DNA of 64,000 nt from Palleronia pontilimi (GCF_016412875.1 NZ_JAEKPD010000010.1:124001-188000); one strand, 5' to 3'; shown: positions 7,937-16,825, numbered from the stretch's first letter. Numbers and translations: made by a program. The notes: generated by a model from the sequence alone, not told the origin.

Positions 7937-10146
7937 TCGGCTAGGGGCAGCGCGCGGATGCGCTGACCCGTCGCGGCGAAAATCGCGTTGGCCAGGGCAG
8001 GGGCCGCGGGGGGCACCGTGGGCTCGCCGATGCCTCGGATCCGGTCGGTGGTCTCCAGCGCCCTGACGACCAAGTCGGGGCATTGCGGCATGCGCAGCGC
8101 GCGGTAGCTGTCGAAATTGGTCTGCTGCGGCACGCCGTCCTTGTAGGTCAGCTTGGCGAACATGGCGTGCCCGAGACCCCAGGCCAGACCGCCCTGCATC
8201 TGGTTTTCGCAATTGACCGGGTCGAGCACGCGGCCCAGTTCGGCGACCGCGAAGGCGCGGATCAGCTTGATGCCCCGCGCCGTGGTCGCGACTTCGACCA
8301 CCTCGGCCACCGACACGCCGAAGGATAGGCAGAACGCGACGCCCCGGCCATGGCCGTCGGGCAGGGAGCTGCCCCAGTCGCTGAGCGCGCCCACCTCTTC
8401 CAGAACGCGGATCGACGGCGCGTGGGTGCAGAGGCGCAGGCGCTCGGCCAGAGGATCGGCGCCCGCCGCGTGGATCAGCTCGTCCAGCGCGCTTTCGTGG
8501 AAAAAGACGTTGGCCGATGCGCCCACCGAGCGCCACGAGCTGACGCCCACCGCCTCGGGCGCGCGGTAGCCCGTCACGCGGATCGCGGGCGGGGCGAAGG
8601 GCTGGTCCCACGCCCCCGCGACGATGGCGACGTCCGGACCCGCCGAGGGAAAGCCAAGCCGACCCATCTGTGACGCCGCGGTGGAGGGCGCGGCGATGGC
8701 AAGGTCCAGCGCCTGCACGCGGCCATCCGCGACCCAGCCGCGCGCTTCCGCCAGGGCGGCGGGGCGCGGGAAATCGTGGGTCATGTCCTCTTCGCGGGTC
8801 CAGGTCAGCTTGACGGGGCGGCCTTGGGTCCGTGTCGCCAACTCGGCGGCCTGCAGGGCGTAGTCCAGTTCCAACCGGCGGCCGAACGAGCCGCCGCCGG
8901 GCAGCACGGTGACCTCGACCGCGTCTTTTGCCACGCCCACAAGATCGGCGGCCTTGTCGCGCAGGAACAGCGGCACCTGGGTCGAGGTCCAGATCCGCAA
9001 GACGCCGTCGGCGAATTGCGCGGTGGCGCTCATCGGCTCGAGCGGCGCGTGGGCCAGATAGGGCACGGTATAGGTCTGCGCCATATCGGCGGCGCGGTCG
9101 GGAAGGGTGCCGTCGTCGCGAAAGCGACTGTCGCGGGCGTCGGCGGTGATGGCGGCGGCCAGGCGGCCGAAGGTTCGGCTGCTGTCCTCGCCCGCGACAT
9201 CGGACCAGATGATCCGCAGCGCCTTGGCGGCCTTCATCGCGGGATAGGTCGAGGTCGCGATGACGGCGATGCCGCTTGTCAGACGCACCACGTCCTCGAC
9301 GCCGCGGACGGCCCGCGCGGCGCTGTCGTCGATCTTTGTGGCGATGCTGCCCTGCACCGGCGGCTGGCGGATTGCCGCGTAAAGCATCCCCGGCAGGTCG
9401 AAATCTATCCCGAAGCGGGCCTGGCCGGTGGACTTGGCGCGCGTCTCGAGACCTGTGAACTCGGTCCCGAGAAGGCGCCACTCCGACGGGTCGCGCAGGG
9501 CGACCTCGTCGGGGACCGGGATACGGGCGGCGGCAAGCGCCAACGCGCCATAGGGCAGTCGGGTGCCGTCGGGCAGGACCACGTGGCCCGCCTCGGTGTG
9601 CAGGGTGTCGCGGTCGAGGCCGGTCTCGGCGGCGGCGGCCGAGACGATCACTTCGCGCGCCACCGCGCCCGCGGCGCGCAGCTTGTCGAAGGCGTCGGGC
9701 ACGGTGGATGACCCGCCGGTGATCTGCAGGCCCAGCACCTTGGCCAGGGCACCGCCCGCCGCGCGCCCGGTGCGCGCAAGGTAGCCGTCGTCGGTGGCCG
9801 CGATCGGCAGACCTTCGCCCGCCACCACGGCGTTGTAATAGGCCGGGCTGGGGGGGCCGGGCACGGTGCGGATGGACTGCCAGTCCAGGTCCATCTCTTC
9901 GGCCAGAAGTGCCGCCTGCAGGCTGGTCGCGCCCTGTCCCAGCTCGGCGCGGGGGGTGACGAGCGTGACGCCTGTGGCGTCCAGGATGACGTAGGGCGTG
10001 ATCGCCGCCTCGCGCTCGGACACGAAGTCGAGCAAGGGGTTCTTCGGGTCGCGCACCACCAGGTAGGTGCCGAAAGCCACGCCGCCCGCGACGGCGGCGC
10101 TGCCGATCAAGAAGGTGCGGCGGGCGATGCGGGCGGCACGGCCCAT
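7918..10146 (-). CDS. Molybdenum hydroxylase large subunit (IorB-like, xanthine dehydrogenase family)
   Basis: Predicted molybdopterin-cytosine-dinucleotide-binding oxidoreductase subunit of 742 residues, related to the beta subunit of isoquinoline 1-oxidoreductase and aldehyde dehydrogenases of that type. A Tat-like leader (ARRTFLIGSAAVAGG) at about 8-22 suggests periplasmic export. Family features include PRAELGQGATSLQAALLAEE near residue 70, GGGSFGRRLELDY, and the C-terminal GIGEPTVPPAAPALANA, whose Glu would be catalytic. No [2Fe-2S] small subunit (IorA) or XdhC-like maturation gene is near, so the partner must be elsewhere. Its ATG directly follows the yceD stop. The substrate is unknown. 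Confidence 0.87.
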   Translation of the reverse strand: MGRAARIARRTFLIGSAAVAGGVAFGTYLVVRDPKNPLLDFVSEREAAITPYVILDATGVTLVTPRAELGQGATSLQAALLAEEMDLDWQSIRTVPGPPSPAYYNAVVAGEGLPIAATDDGYLARTGRAAGGALAKVLGLQITGGSSTVPDAFDKLRAAGAVAREVIVSAAAAETGLDRDTLHTEAGHVVLPDGTRLPYGALALAAARIPVPDEVALRDPSEWRLLGTEFTGLETRAKSTGQARFGIDFDLPGMLYAAIRQPPVQGSIATKIDDSAARAVRGVEDVVRLTSGIAVIATSTYPAMKAAKALRIIWSDVAGEDSSRTFGRLAAAITADARDSRFRDDGTLPDRAADMAQTYTVPYLAHAPLEPMSATAQFADGVLRIWTSTQVPLFLRDKAADLVGVAKDAVEVTVLPGGGSFGRRLELDYALQAAELATRTQGRPVKLTWTREEDMTHDFPRPAALAEARGWVADGRVQALDLAIAAPSTAASQMGRLGFPSAGPDVAIVAGAWDQPFAPPAIRVTGYRAPEAVGVSSWRSVGASANVFFHESALDELIHAAGADPLAERLRLCTHAPSIRVLEEVGALSDWGSSLPDGHGRGVAFCLSFGVSVAEVVEVATTARGIKLIRAFAVAELGRVLDPVNCENQMQGGLAWGLGHAMFAKLTYKDGVPQQTNFDSYRALRMPQCPDLVVRALETTDRIRGIGEPTVPPAAPALANAIFAATGQRIRALPLADHIAFA

Positions 10147-10689
10147 CTAGTCGTCCGATCCCTTCAGGGCATCGCGCAGTCCCGCGAAGGGCCTGGCGTC
10201 GTCGTCGCTCATCGCCGTGCGGCCAGGCTCGGTCACGCTGACCTGGCCGATCTCGGCACCGGGCGCGCGCGGAAAGGGCGGCACAGCCAGCAGCAGCGCC
10301 TCGGCCATCACAGCCGCCAGGTCCAGCGTGTCGGGCAGCGGCTCGATGCTGTCGTCTTCGGGCATTTCCTGCTCGGCGGGCAGATCGGCCACCTGCAGAT
10401 CGGCCTGATAGGCGCGCGTCACGGGATCATCCACGCGCGTCGTCACCGGCTCGAGCGTTATGCCGCAGGGCTGCACCATGGTGGCGCCCAGCGTGGCCTC
10501 GAGCCGCCAGTCGGCACGGCCTTCGGGGATCAGCTGCCCGGTGAAGCGCAGCTTGCGCAGGGCGCTCAGATCAAGCTCGTCGGCCAGTGCTGCGCGGACT
10601 GTCGCGTCGGGGACCAGATCGAAACTGTAGGGCCGTGAGCGGTCGATCGCACCAAGGCGCAGACGCTCGGACGTGGCTTTGGACGACAT
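10147..10689 (-). CDS. YceD/DUF177 family protein
   Basis: Protein of 180 residues in the YceD (DUF177) family, linked to 23S rRNA/large-subunit accumulation. The recognisable core is ALRKLRFTGQLIPEGRADW followed by MVQPCGITLEPVTTRVDD, where the family's conserved Cys sits, and a later acidic segment EMPEDDSIEPLP with DTLDLAAVMAEALLLAVP. The start at 10689 is chosen over an ATG 12 bp upstream because GGAG lies just before it. Relatives are often followed by rpmF and plsX; here the next gene is the molybdenum hydroxylase subunit instead. Divergent from bamE. Confidence 0.82.
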   Translation of the reverse strand: MSSKATSERLRLGAIDRSRPYSFDLVPDATVRAALADELDLSALRKLRFTGQLIPEGRADWRLEATLGATMVQPCGITLEPVTTRVDDPVTRAYQADLQVADLPAEQEMPEDDSIEPLPDTLDLAAVMAEALLLAVPPFPRAPGAEIGQVSVTEPGRTAMSDDDARPFAGLRDALKGSDD

Positions 10690-10779
10690 GCGCGTCTCCA
10701 TTCTTGATGTGGGGGTCCGCTTTGCTGTAGCAGGTGTTAGGCCGAGCGAAGACGGCAAGACAAGAGGGCGGACAGAAAT

Positions 10780-11226
10780 ATGACGGCAGCTTTTCGGCGC
10801 ATCGCGCTGGCGGTGGCGATCCTGGGGCTGGCCGCCTGCTCGTCGGTGTATCGCAACCACGGCTACGTGCCGCCGGACGAAGACCTGGCCGCGCTGAACG
10901 TGGGCGTGTCCACCCGCGCCGACGTGACCGAGGCGATCGGACGGCCGACGGCGCTGGGCGTGCTGGACGAGGATGGCTGGTATTACGTGCAAAGCCGCTT
11001 CCGCCTTTCGGGGATCCGCCCCGCCGAAGAAATCGACCGCGAGGTCGTGGCCGTGTCGTTCAGCGATGCGGGCACCGTCAGCAATGTCGAGCGGTTCGGA
11101 CTCGAACAGGGCCGAGTCGTGGCCCTGTCGCGGCGCGTGACCGATGAGAACGTGCAAGGCATCGGCTTCCTGCAGCAGCTCTTCGGCAACCTCGGCAACT
11201 TCAACGCGGCCGATTTCCTGGAATAG
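10780..11226 (+). CDS. bamE: Outer membrane protein assembly factor BamE (SmpA/OmlA) lipoprotein
   Basis: Lipoprotein of the BAM beta-barrel assembly machinery, 148 residues. A signal peptide with lipobox LAAC (Cys at about 22) is followed by the BamE fold: VPPDEDLAALNVGVSTRADVTEAIGRPT at about 30-60 is the family's conserved helix-turn segment, then WYYVQSRF and DREVVAVSF strands. The C-terminal tail includes a Gly/Phe/Asn-rich stretch (QQLFGNLGNFN) common in alphaproteobacterial members. Divergent from yceD, an arrangement often seen in Rhodobacterales. Confidence 0.88.
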   Translation: MTAAFRRIALAVAILGLAACSSVYRNHGYVPPDEDLAALNVGVSTRADVTEAIGRPTALGVLDEDGWYYVQSRFRLSGIRPAEEIDREVVAVSFSDAGTVSNVERFGLEQGRVVALSRRVTDENVQGIGFLQQLFGNLGNFNAADFLE

Positions 11227-11237
11227 GCGGTCCCGCG

Positions 11238-11630
11238 CTAGTCCTTCCGGTCGAAATCCAGCGCGACGCCGTTGATGCAGTAGCGCAGACCGGTGGGCTC
11301 GGGGCCGTCGGGGAAGACATGGCCCAGATGTGCCTCGCATCGGGCACAATGGACTTCGGTGCGCTTCATGAAGAACTTTCGGTCCTCGCTTGTTTCGACG
11401 TTTTCGTCATCGGCGGGCTTGTAGAAGGACGGCCAGCCCGTGCCGCTGTCGAACTTGTGCGCCTGGTCGAAGACCGGCAGCCCGCAGCAGACGCAATTGT
11501 AGGTGCCGGGCCCGTCGGGAAAATCCTCGTGCGTGCCCGCGCGCTCGGTCCCGTGCTGACGGGTGACGGCATAGGCTTCGGGGCTGAGTTGCTCGCGCCA
11601 TTCGGCGTCTGATTTCTCGATCTTTTCCAT
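11238..11630 (-). CDS. msrB: Peptide-methionine (R)-S-oxide reductase MsrB
   Basis: Repairs R-methionine sulfoxide in proteins. The 130 residues cover a complete MsrB domain. Two CxxC pairs (CVCCGLPVF at about 46 and HCARCEAHLGH at about 94) hold structural zinc. The catalytic Cys lies in GLRYCINGVALDF near the C terminus, preceded by HVFPDGP. There is no signal peptide, so it is cytoplasmic. Convergent with bamE, 11 bp apart. Confidence 0.96.
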   Translation of the reverse strand: MEKIEKSDAEWREQLSPEAYAVTRQHGTERAGTHEDFPDGPGTYNCVCCGLPVFDQAHKFDSGTGWPSFYKPADDENVETSEDRKFFMKRTEVHCARCEAHLGHVFPDGPEPTGLRYCINGVALDFDRKD

Positions 11631-11758
11631 GGGCTTTCCTTCTGGTCTGTTGCGTCATCGCGCCATCGTTTCTTGTGGCGCAACGCGGTCGTGTAGTTAG
11701 ATAGACACATGGCGTCCCCATCCAAGGGGGTTGCGGCGTTGTGAAGGATGTTGGGGCG

Positions 11759-12493
11759 ATGATCATTCTGGAACGCGGCGCGCTTCGGGCGCGCGCGGCG
11801 GACGGGCAGAAGGATCTGGCGGCGTCCCATGCCCTTCGCGCGCGGGTCTTTCCCACGGACCGCGCTGGCGGAGACCGCTTCGACGCGCACTGCCAGCACG
11901 TGCTGATCGAGGATTCCGCGACGGGCGTCCTGCGCGGATCGTTCCGCATCTTCGCCATGGCCGATGGACGTGGCGTCGCCCGATCCTATTCCGCGCAGTT
12001 CTACGATCTGGACGCGCTCGAAAGCTATCCCGGCGCGATGCTCGAAATCGGGCGGTTCTGTCTGGATCCCGAATCGCAGGATCCCGATCTTGTGCGCCTG
12101 GCCTGGGGTGCGCTCACGCGCCTGGTGGACGCGCAGGATATCGCGCTGCTCTTCGGCTGTGCGTCGTTTCCCGACACCGATGCCGCGGCCCATGCCGTCG
12201 CGTTCGCGCATCTGGCCGCGCGGCACCTGGCGCCGCCGCGCTGGAGACCGCGCCGCAAGGCCGCGATGACCGTCCCGCTGACACCCGGACCCGTTGCGCC
12301 CGCGCGCGCGATGGCCGCGATGCCGCCCTTGCTGCGCACCTACCTGGGCATGGGCGGCTGGGTCAGCGATCACGCCGTGATCGACCGGACCATGGGCACC
12401 ATGCACGTCTTTACCGGCGTCGAGATCGCCGCCATCCCGCCCGCGCGCGCACGCCTGCTGCGCGCCATCGCGGGCGCCGAGACCGCGCGCTGA
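11759..12493 (+). CDS. olsB: L-ornithine N-alpha-acyltransferase (OlsB-like, GNAT)
   Basis: Predicted first enzyme of ornithine-lipid synthesis, moving a 3-hydroxyacyl group from ACP to ornithine to give lyso-ornithine lipid. The 244-residue protein has OlsB hallmarks: LRARVF near the N terminus, HVLIED, MLEIGRFCLDP at about 95, LLFGCASFPDTD at about 130, and a C-terminal PPLLRTYLGMGGWVSDHAVID. ATG 11759 is chosen; a GTG at 11741 would add six residues. The partner OlsA acyltransferase is not adjacent. Confidence 0.82.
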   Translation: MIILERGALRARAADGQKDLAASHALRARVFPTDRAGGDRFDAHCQHVLIEDSATGVLRGSFRIFAMADGRGVARSYSAQFYDLDALESYPGAMLEIGRFCLDPESQDPDLVRLAWGALTRLVDAQDIALLFGCASFPDTDAAAHAVAFAHLAARHLAPPRWRPRRKAAMTVPLTPGPVAPARAMAAMPPLLRTYLGMGGWVSDHAVIDRTMGTMHVFTGVEIAAIPPARARLLRAIAGAETAR

Positions 12494-12532
12494 CGCGTTG
12501 ACCTTTGGCGCGCGCGCGCATACGTGCCGCCC

Positions 12533-14341
12533 ATGGCGCGCGCACCCCTTCTTCAACTCAACGATATCTCGCTGACCTTCGGCGGCGATCCGGTCTTCGA
12601 CGAGCTGAGCCTGGTGATTCAACCGGGCGACCGGGTGGCGCTGGTGGGCCGCAACGGGTCGGGCAAATCGACGCTGATGAAGGTCATGGCGGGCCTGGTC
12701 GAGCCGGACCGGGGCGACGTGATCCTGCCGCCGGGCACCACCGTCGGCTACATGGAGCAGGACCCGTCCATGGAAGGGTTCGCCACGCTGGGCGATTTCG
12801 CGGCGTCCGAGCTGGACGAGGCCGAGAGCTACAAGGTCGACATGGTGGCCGAGGGGCTGAAATTCGATCCCGACGGCGATCCGGCGACGGCGTCGGGTGG
12901 CGAGCGGCGGCGCGCGGCGCTGGCCAAGCTGCTGGCCGAAGCGCCCGAACTGATGCTGCTGGACGAGCCGACGAATCACCTGGATATCCAAGCCATCGCC
13001 TGGCTCGAGGATCAGCTGAAGCAGACGCGGGCGGGCTTCGTGCTGATCAGCCACGACCGGGCCTTCCTGCGGGCGCTGACACGCGCGACCCTCTGGATCG
13101 ATCGGGGCCAGGTGCGCCGCCAGGAAAAGGGCTTCGGCGCTTTCGAGGAATGGCGCGATGCCACCTGGGCCGAGGAAGACACCCAGCGTCACAAGCTGGA
13201 TCGCAAGATCAAGGCCGAGGCGCGGTGGGCCGTGGAAGGCATCAGTGCCCGGCGCAAGCGCAACCAGGGGCGGGTCCGCGCGCTGCAGGACTTGCGCGAG
13301 CAGCGCGCCGACATGATCCGCCGCCAGGGCACCGCGGCCATGGAAGTGGCGGGCGGACCGACATCCGGCAAGCGGGTGATCGAAGCGAAGGGCATTTCGA
13401 AATCCTACGGCGACACGGTGATCCTGCAGCCGCTCGACATCCGCATCCAGCGCGGCGACCGGGTGGCCTTCGTCGGGCCGAACGGCGTCGGCAAGACCAC
13501 GCTTCTGAAGATGCTGACGGGCGAGCTTCAGCCCGATACCGGCACCGTCATCCAGGGGACGAACCTGGAAGTCGCCGTCTTCGACCAGGCGCGCGCGCAG
13601 CTCGATCCGGAAATGACGCTGTGGGACAGCCTGACCGGCACGCCAGAGATGCGGGTCGGCGGCGCCGCCGATCAGATCATGGTGCGCGGCCAGCCGCGGC
13701 ACGTGGTCGGTTATCTGAAGGATTTCCTGTTTTCCGAAGCGCAGGCCCGCGCGCCGGTCAAATCGCTGTCGGGGGGCGAAAAGGCGCGGCTTCTGCTGGC
13801 GCGCATCCTTGCCAAGCCGTCCAACCTGCTGGTGCTGGACGAGCCGACGAACGACCTGGATATTGAAACGCTGGATCTGCTGCAGGACCTGCTGGGCGAA
13901 TACGATGGCACCGTGCTTCTGGTCAGCCACGACCGCGATTTCCTGGACCGGGTGGCGACGCAGACGGTGGCGTTCGAAGGGCAGGGACGCGCCACGATCT
14001 ACGCAGGCGGCTGGAGCGATTACCAGAATCAAAAGCCCGCCGCGGCCGACGTGACCGAACCGCGCGGCGCGAAGCAGGTGCCCGATTCGAAGTCGTCCGG
14101 CGCGCCGACACCCACGCCCAGCCTGAGTTTCACCGATCGGCATCGGCTGAAGGAACTGCCCGAAGTCATATCGCGGCTCGAGGCGGAGATCGACAAGCTC
14201 GAGACGCTGCTGGGCGATCCCGAGCTTTTCACCCGCGAACCGGTGAAATTCCGCAAGGCGACCGAGGCGCTTGTCGCGCGCCAGGCGGCGCTGGGCAAAG
14301 CCGAAGACGAGTGGCTCGACCTGGAAGCGCGGGTCGAATAG
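12533..14341 (+). CDS. ABC-F family ATP-binding protein (Uup-like)
   Basis: Soluble ABC-F protein of 602 residues with two tandem nucleotide-binding domains and no membrane segment; such proteins act on ribosomes. NBD1 has Walker A GRNGSGKS (about 39-46), ASGGERRRAALAKLL and LLDEPTNHLD. NBD2 has GPNGVGKT (about 315), LSGGEKARLLLARIL and LVLDEPTNDLD. A C-terminal coiled coil (LPEVISRLEAEIDKLETLL onward) follows a Pro/Thr linker, the layout of Uup. ATG 12533 is preferred; an in-frame GTG at 12524 is possible. Not antibiotic-resistance type as far as the sequence shows. Confidence 0.92.
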   Translation: MARAPLLQLNDISLTFGGDPVFDELSLVIQPGDRVALVGRNGSGKSTLMKVMAGLVEPDRGDVILPPGTTVGYMEQDPSMEGFATLGDFAASELDEAESYKVDMVAEGLKFDPDGDPATASGGERRRAALAKLLAEAPELMLLDEPTNHLDIQAIAWLEDQLKQTRAGFVLISHDRAFLRALTRATLWIDRGQVRRQEKGFGAFEEWRDATWAEEDTQRHKLDRKIKAEARWAVEGISARRKRNQGRVRALQDLREQRADMIRRQGTAAMEVAGGPTSGKRVIEAKGISKSYGDTVILQPLDIRIQRGDRVAFVGPNGVGKTTLLKMLTGELQPDTGTVIQGTNLEVAVFDQARAQLDPEMTLWDSLTGTPEMRVGGAADQIMVRGQPRHVVGYLKDFLFSEAQARAPVKSLSGGEKARLLLARILAKPSNLLVLDEPTNDLDIETLDLLQDLLGEYDGTVLLVSHDRDFLDRVATQTVAFEGQGRATIYAGGWSDYQNQKPAAADVTEPRGAKQVPDSKSSGAPTPTPSLSFTDRHRLKELPEVISRLEAEIDKLETLLGDPELFTREPVKFRKATEALVARQAALGKAEDEWLDLEARVE

Positions 14342-14371
14342 GCCGGATTGCACCTTCCGCAGATTTGGGGG

Positions 14372-14400
14372 TTGCATAATTGCTCAATCATTCATTTAAC
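14372..14400 (+). promoter_or_regulatory. Candidate sigma-70-type promoter upstream of the outer-membrane protein gene
   Basis: TTGCAT (14372-14377), a 17-bp spacer and TTTAAC (14395-14400) lie in an AT-rich patch inside GC-rich DNA. This would give a leader of about 170 nt before the start at 14579. The match is by eye only. Confidence 0.4.
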
Positions 14401-14436
14401 TTGGGGGCGCGATCGGCGAATTCACGCCGATAACCT

Positions 14437-14452
14437 ATTGCACTAATGCAAT
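14437..14452. promoter_or_regulatory. Perfect inverted repeat in the leader of the outer-membrane protein gene
   Basis: ATTGCA, 4-nt spacer CTAA, TGCAAT form a perfect 6+4+6 dyad (14437-14452) about 130 bp before the start codon and downstream of the candidate promoter. It may be an operator or a small RNA hairpin; no regulator can be named. Confidence 0.4.
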
Positions 14453-14578
14453 CATGCGCCGAGAAGTGTTTCATTGCGGCGAACTTCGCTTGCTGATGGA
14501 CTGCTTGTGCCCTCATTAAGGGACAACGGCGCGGCGAAGATCGCGACGTGGAAATCATACATGACTATGGAGCATGAC

Positions 14579-15205
14579 ATGAAAATTTTTGGAATTACGA
14601 CTGTTGCCATTCTGGCCGGTTCGACCGCCTTCGCTGGCGGCATGGATATCGCGCCGGCGCCGGCGCCGGTCCCGCTGGCCCCGCTGCCGGCCGCCACGCC
14701 GAACTGGACCGGTGGCTATGCCGGTCTGTCGCTGGGCTACGGCACGGGCAGTGCCGAGGTTGAGGACGACGAGGACACCACCGCCGTGGACGAAAGCGCC
14801 GACATCGACTTCGACGGCGCCATCGGTGGCGTGTTCGCCGGTTACAACTACGATCTCGGCAACGCGGTCGTGGGTGCCGAACTGGACCTGAACGCAGCCA
14901 ACTTCGATCTGGACGACGACGTCGGTTCGATCGACGAAGTGCACCGCCTGAAGCTGCGCGGCGGCTTCAAGGCCGGCTCGGCGCTGATCTACGGTGTTGC
15001 CGGTGCCGCATACGCCTCTGCCGAAGTGCTTGGCGACGACTTCAGCGACACGGGCTGGCTGGTCGGCCTGGGCGTCGACTACCTTGTGACCGACAACATC
15101 GTCGCCGGTGCGGAAGTTCTGTACCACCAGTTCGACGATTTCGACGACACGGGTATCGACGTTGACGCGACGACCCTGCAGGCGCGCGTTGCCTACAAGT
15201 TCTGA
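14579..15205 (+). CDS. Outer-membrane beta-barrel protein (OmpA/Opa-like porin family)
   Basis: Exported protein of 208 residues. Signal peptide (KIFGITTVAILAGSTAFAGG), a Pro/Ala linker (PAPAPVPLAPLPA) and then an eight-strand-type beta-barrel. It opens with NWTGGYAGLSLGYG, typical of the Omp25/opacity-like family, shows alternating strands and acidic loops, and ends in Phe (ARVAYKF), the signature for BAM-dependent assembly. Acidic loop residues are abundant (EVEDDEDTTAVDES). ATG 14579 is chosen with GGAG just upstream. Likely an abundant surface protein given its own promoter region and strong terminator. Confidence 0.88.
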   Translation: MKIFGITTVAILAGSTAFAGGMDIAPAPAPVPLAPLPAATPNWTGGYAGLSLGYGTGSAEVEDDEDTTAVDESADIDFDGAIGGVFAGYNYDLGNAVVGAELDLNAANFDLDDDVGSIDEVHRLKLRGGFKAGSALIYGVAGAAYASAEVLGDDFSDTGWLVGLGVDYLVTDNIVAGAEVLYHQFDDFDDTGIDVDATTLQARVAYKF

Positions 15206-15230
15206 TCCGAACCATCGGATCTGAAAATCC

Positions 15231-15261
15231 GGGGCGGATGCGCAAGCGTCCGCCCCTTTTT
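15231..15261 (+). terminator. Intrinsic terminator after the outer-membrane protein gene
   Basis: An 11-bp stem (GGGGCGGATGC at 15231-15241 with GCGTCCGCCCC at 15246-15256, one G-T pair), a GCAA tetraloop and five T residues. Confidence 0.93.
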
Positions 15262-16079
15262 CATGCGCCGCCCGCCCGCAGAAGCGCCTCGACATCCGCG
15301 CCGGGCATGGCGGTGGTCAGATCCGTAAAATCGCCGTCCGAAAACATCGCGTGCGCGCACCGCGCGATCGCTCCGTGGGTCACGCGCGCCAGCGCCGAGC
15401 CCAGCGAGACGCGCGCGACACCGATCTTTGCAAACTCGTCCAGCCTGTGTGACGCCAGCGGCCCGGCCGCCAGGGCGTTCACCGGCTTGCGTGTCGCCGC
15501 GACAACGCGGCCAAGGGCTGCCAGGTCGCCCGGCATGGGCACGTAGAGCACGTCTGCGCCTGACTCGTCGAAAGCCCGGAGGCGCGCCACAGCCTCGTCC
15601 AGGTCATAGGCCCCGGTCATCACGCCATCGGCGCGGGCGCAGAAGACGAAATCGCGGGGCAGGGCGCGGGCCGCCGCGGCGCCCGCCACGATTCGCTGGA
15701 TCGCGAGATCGCGGGAATAGCTGTCGCCGCCCGGCCCCGGCACATCCTCGATGCAGATGCCTGCCAGTCCGATCTCGGCGGACAGGCGCACGGTTTCGGC
15801 CACGGTGTCGGGATCTTCCCCCCAGCCATCCTCGAAATCGCCCTGTACCGGAAGGGACGTGGCAGCGACCAGGTCCTGCGCGTGGGCCAGTGCCTGGTCG
15901 CGGGTCACGCTGCCGTCGGGCAGGCCCAGCGTGAAGGCATGCGCGGCCGAGGACGTGGCCAGCGCCTGCGCACCTATGGCGGCCAGCATCCGCGCCGAGC
16001 CCGCATCCCAAGCATTGGCCAGGATGAAGGGATCGCCCGGCCGGTGCAGGGCGCGAAAGGTTTCGCCTGGATCAGTCAT
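15261..16079 (-). CDS. Isocitrate lyase/PEP mutase family protein
   Basis: TIM-barrel enzyme of 272 residues in the PEP mutase/isocitrate lyase superfamily. Visible family segments are ILANAWDAGSARMLAAIGA at the N terminus, GDFEDGWGEDP and GICIEDVPGPGG (metal-binding Asp/Glu loops), and CARADGVMTG. The lyase-specific KKCGH catalytic loop is absent, so it is not a standard isocitrate or methylisocitrate lyase; a carboxyvinyl-phosphonate/PEP-mutase-like or oxaloacetate-hydrolase-like activity is possible. It overlaps the stop of the upstream RraA-like gene by 8 bp, so the two are co-translated. Confidence 0.85.
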   Translation of the reverse strand: MTDPGETFRALHRPGDPFILANAWDAGSARMLAAIGAQALATSSAAHAFTLGLPDGSVTRDQALAHAQDLVAATSLPVQGDFEDGWGEDPDTVAETVRLSAEIGLAGICIEDVPGPGGDSYSRDLAIQRIVAGAAAARALPRDFVFCARADGVMTGAYDLDEAVARLRAFDESGADVLYVPMPGDLAALGRVVAATRKPVNALAAGPLASHRLDEFAKIGVARVSLGSALARVTHGAIARCAHAMFSDGDFTDLTTAMPGADVEALLRAGGA

Positions 16080-16758
16080 GGCGGGTCGCCTCGCTGTGCA
16101 GCATGTCCAGGATTGCCGGTGGCACCCGCATCCCTTCGCGCACCTCTGCATCCAGCGCCTGCTCCAGCGCGCGCACCTGGTCGAGCCGCGCGATGACGGC
16201 GTCGATCCGGGCGATGGGCACGACCACGACGCCATCGCTGTCGGCCACGATCATGTCGCCGGTCGCGACCTGCAATCCGCCGAATTGCAGCGCGCCGCCG
16301 ACCGTGCCCGGCCCGGTCGTGAAGGGCGAGGCAGGCGTCAGCCCGGTGGCCCAGCAGGGCAGGCCGACTTCTTCTATCCCGGCAAGGTCCCGCACCGGCC
16401 CGTCGGTGACGAAGCCCGCCGCGCCGCCGTTGCGGGCCATGCCGCAGACCCGATCACCGGCCGCCGCACATCCCTGCCAGCCCTGTGCGCCGCCGATCAG
16501 CACGTCGCCGGGTTGCAGGAAATGGAGCGCGGCCAGCGTCGCCAGCAGATCGGCGGGCTGGTTTTCGGCCGTGAGCGCCGGTCCCGCCACCCGGTGCCGG
16601 TGCCCGCCCACGGGCGCGATGCGGCGGTCCAGCGCGCCGCGCCCGAACATGGCGTCCACGACGAACCCCGTGGGCGTGTCCTGGAAGGCGGCGATCTGGG
16701 CCGCGGTCGGTCGCGGGCGATCGGTCATCACGATCAGCTTGACGGGTTCTTCGATCAT
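16072..16758 (-). CDS. RraA-like / HMG-CHA aldolase family protein
   Basis: Protein of 228 residues in the RraA-like superfamily, which includes class II pyruvate aldolases (4-hydroxy-4-methyl-2-oxoglutarate aldolase, oxaloacetate decarboxylase). Family motifs are [20 protein letters not shown], then [13 protein letters not shown], where the aldolase Arg-Asp pair lies, and [15 protein letters not shown] near the C terminus. The start at 16758 has GGAGG six bases upstream. Its pairing with a PEP-mutase-like gene suggests a shared C3/C4 keto-acid pathway. True RraA (RNase E inhibitor) is less likely because the aldolase residues are kept. Confidence 0.82.
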   Translation of the reverse strand: MIEEPVKLIVMTDRPRPTAAQIAAFQDTPTGFVVDAMFGRGALDRRIAPVGGHRHRVAGPALTAENQPADLLATLAALHFLQPGDVLIGGAQGWQGCAAAGDRVCGMARNGGAAGFVTDGPVRDLAGIEEVGLPCWATGLTPASPFTTGPGTVGGALQFGGLQVATGDMIVADSDGVVVVPIARIDAVIARLDQVRALEQALDAEVREGMRVPPAILDMLHSEATRHD

Positions 16759-16825
16759 CTGTGCCTCCGGTTGCGCTGTCGCCAGCTTGCGCGGGGCGGG
16801 TTCGGGTTGCAACGCTGCGCCACGC

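Noticed and set aside
14645-14690. GCGCCG microrepeat near the start of the outer-membrane protein gene
   Set aside because: It encodes the Pro/Ala linker after the signal peptide and is explained by coding.
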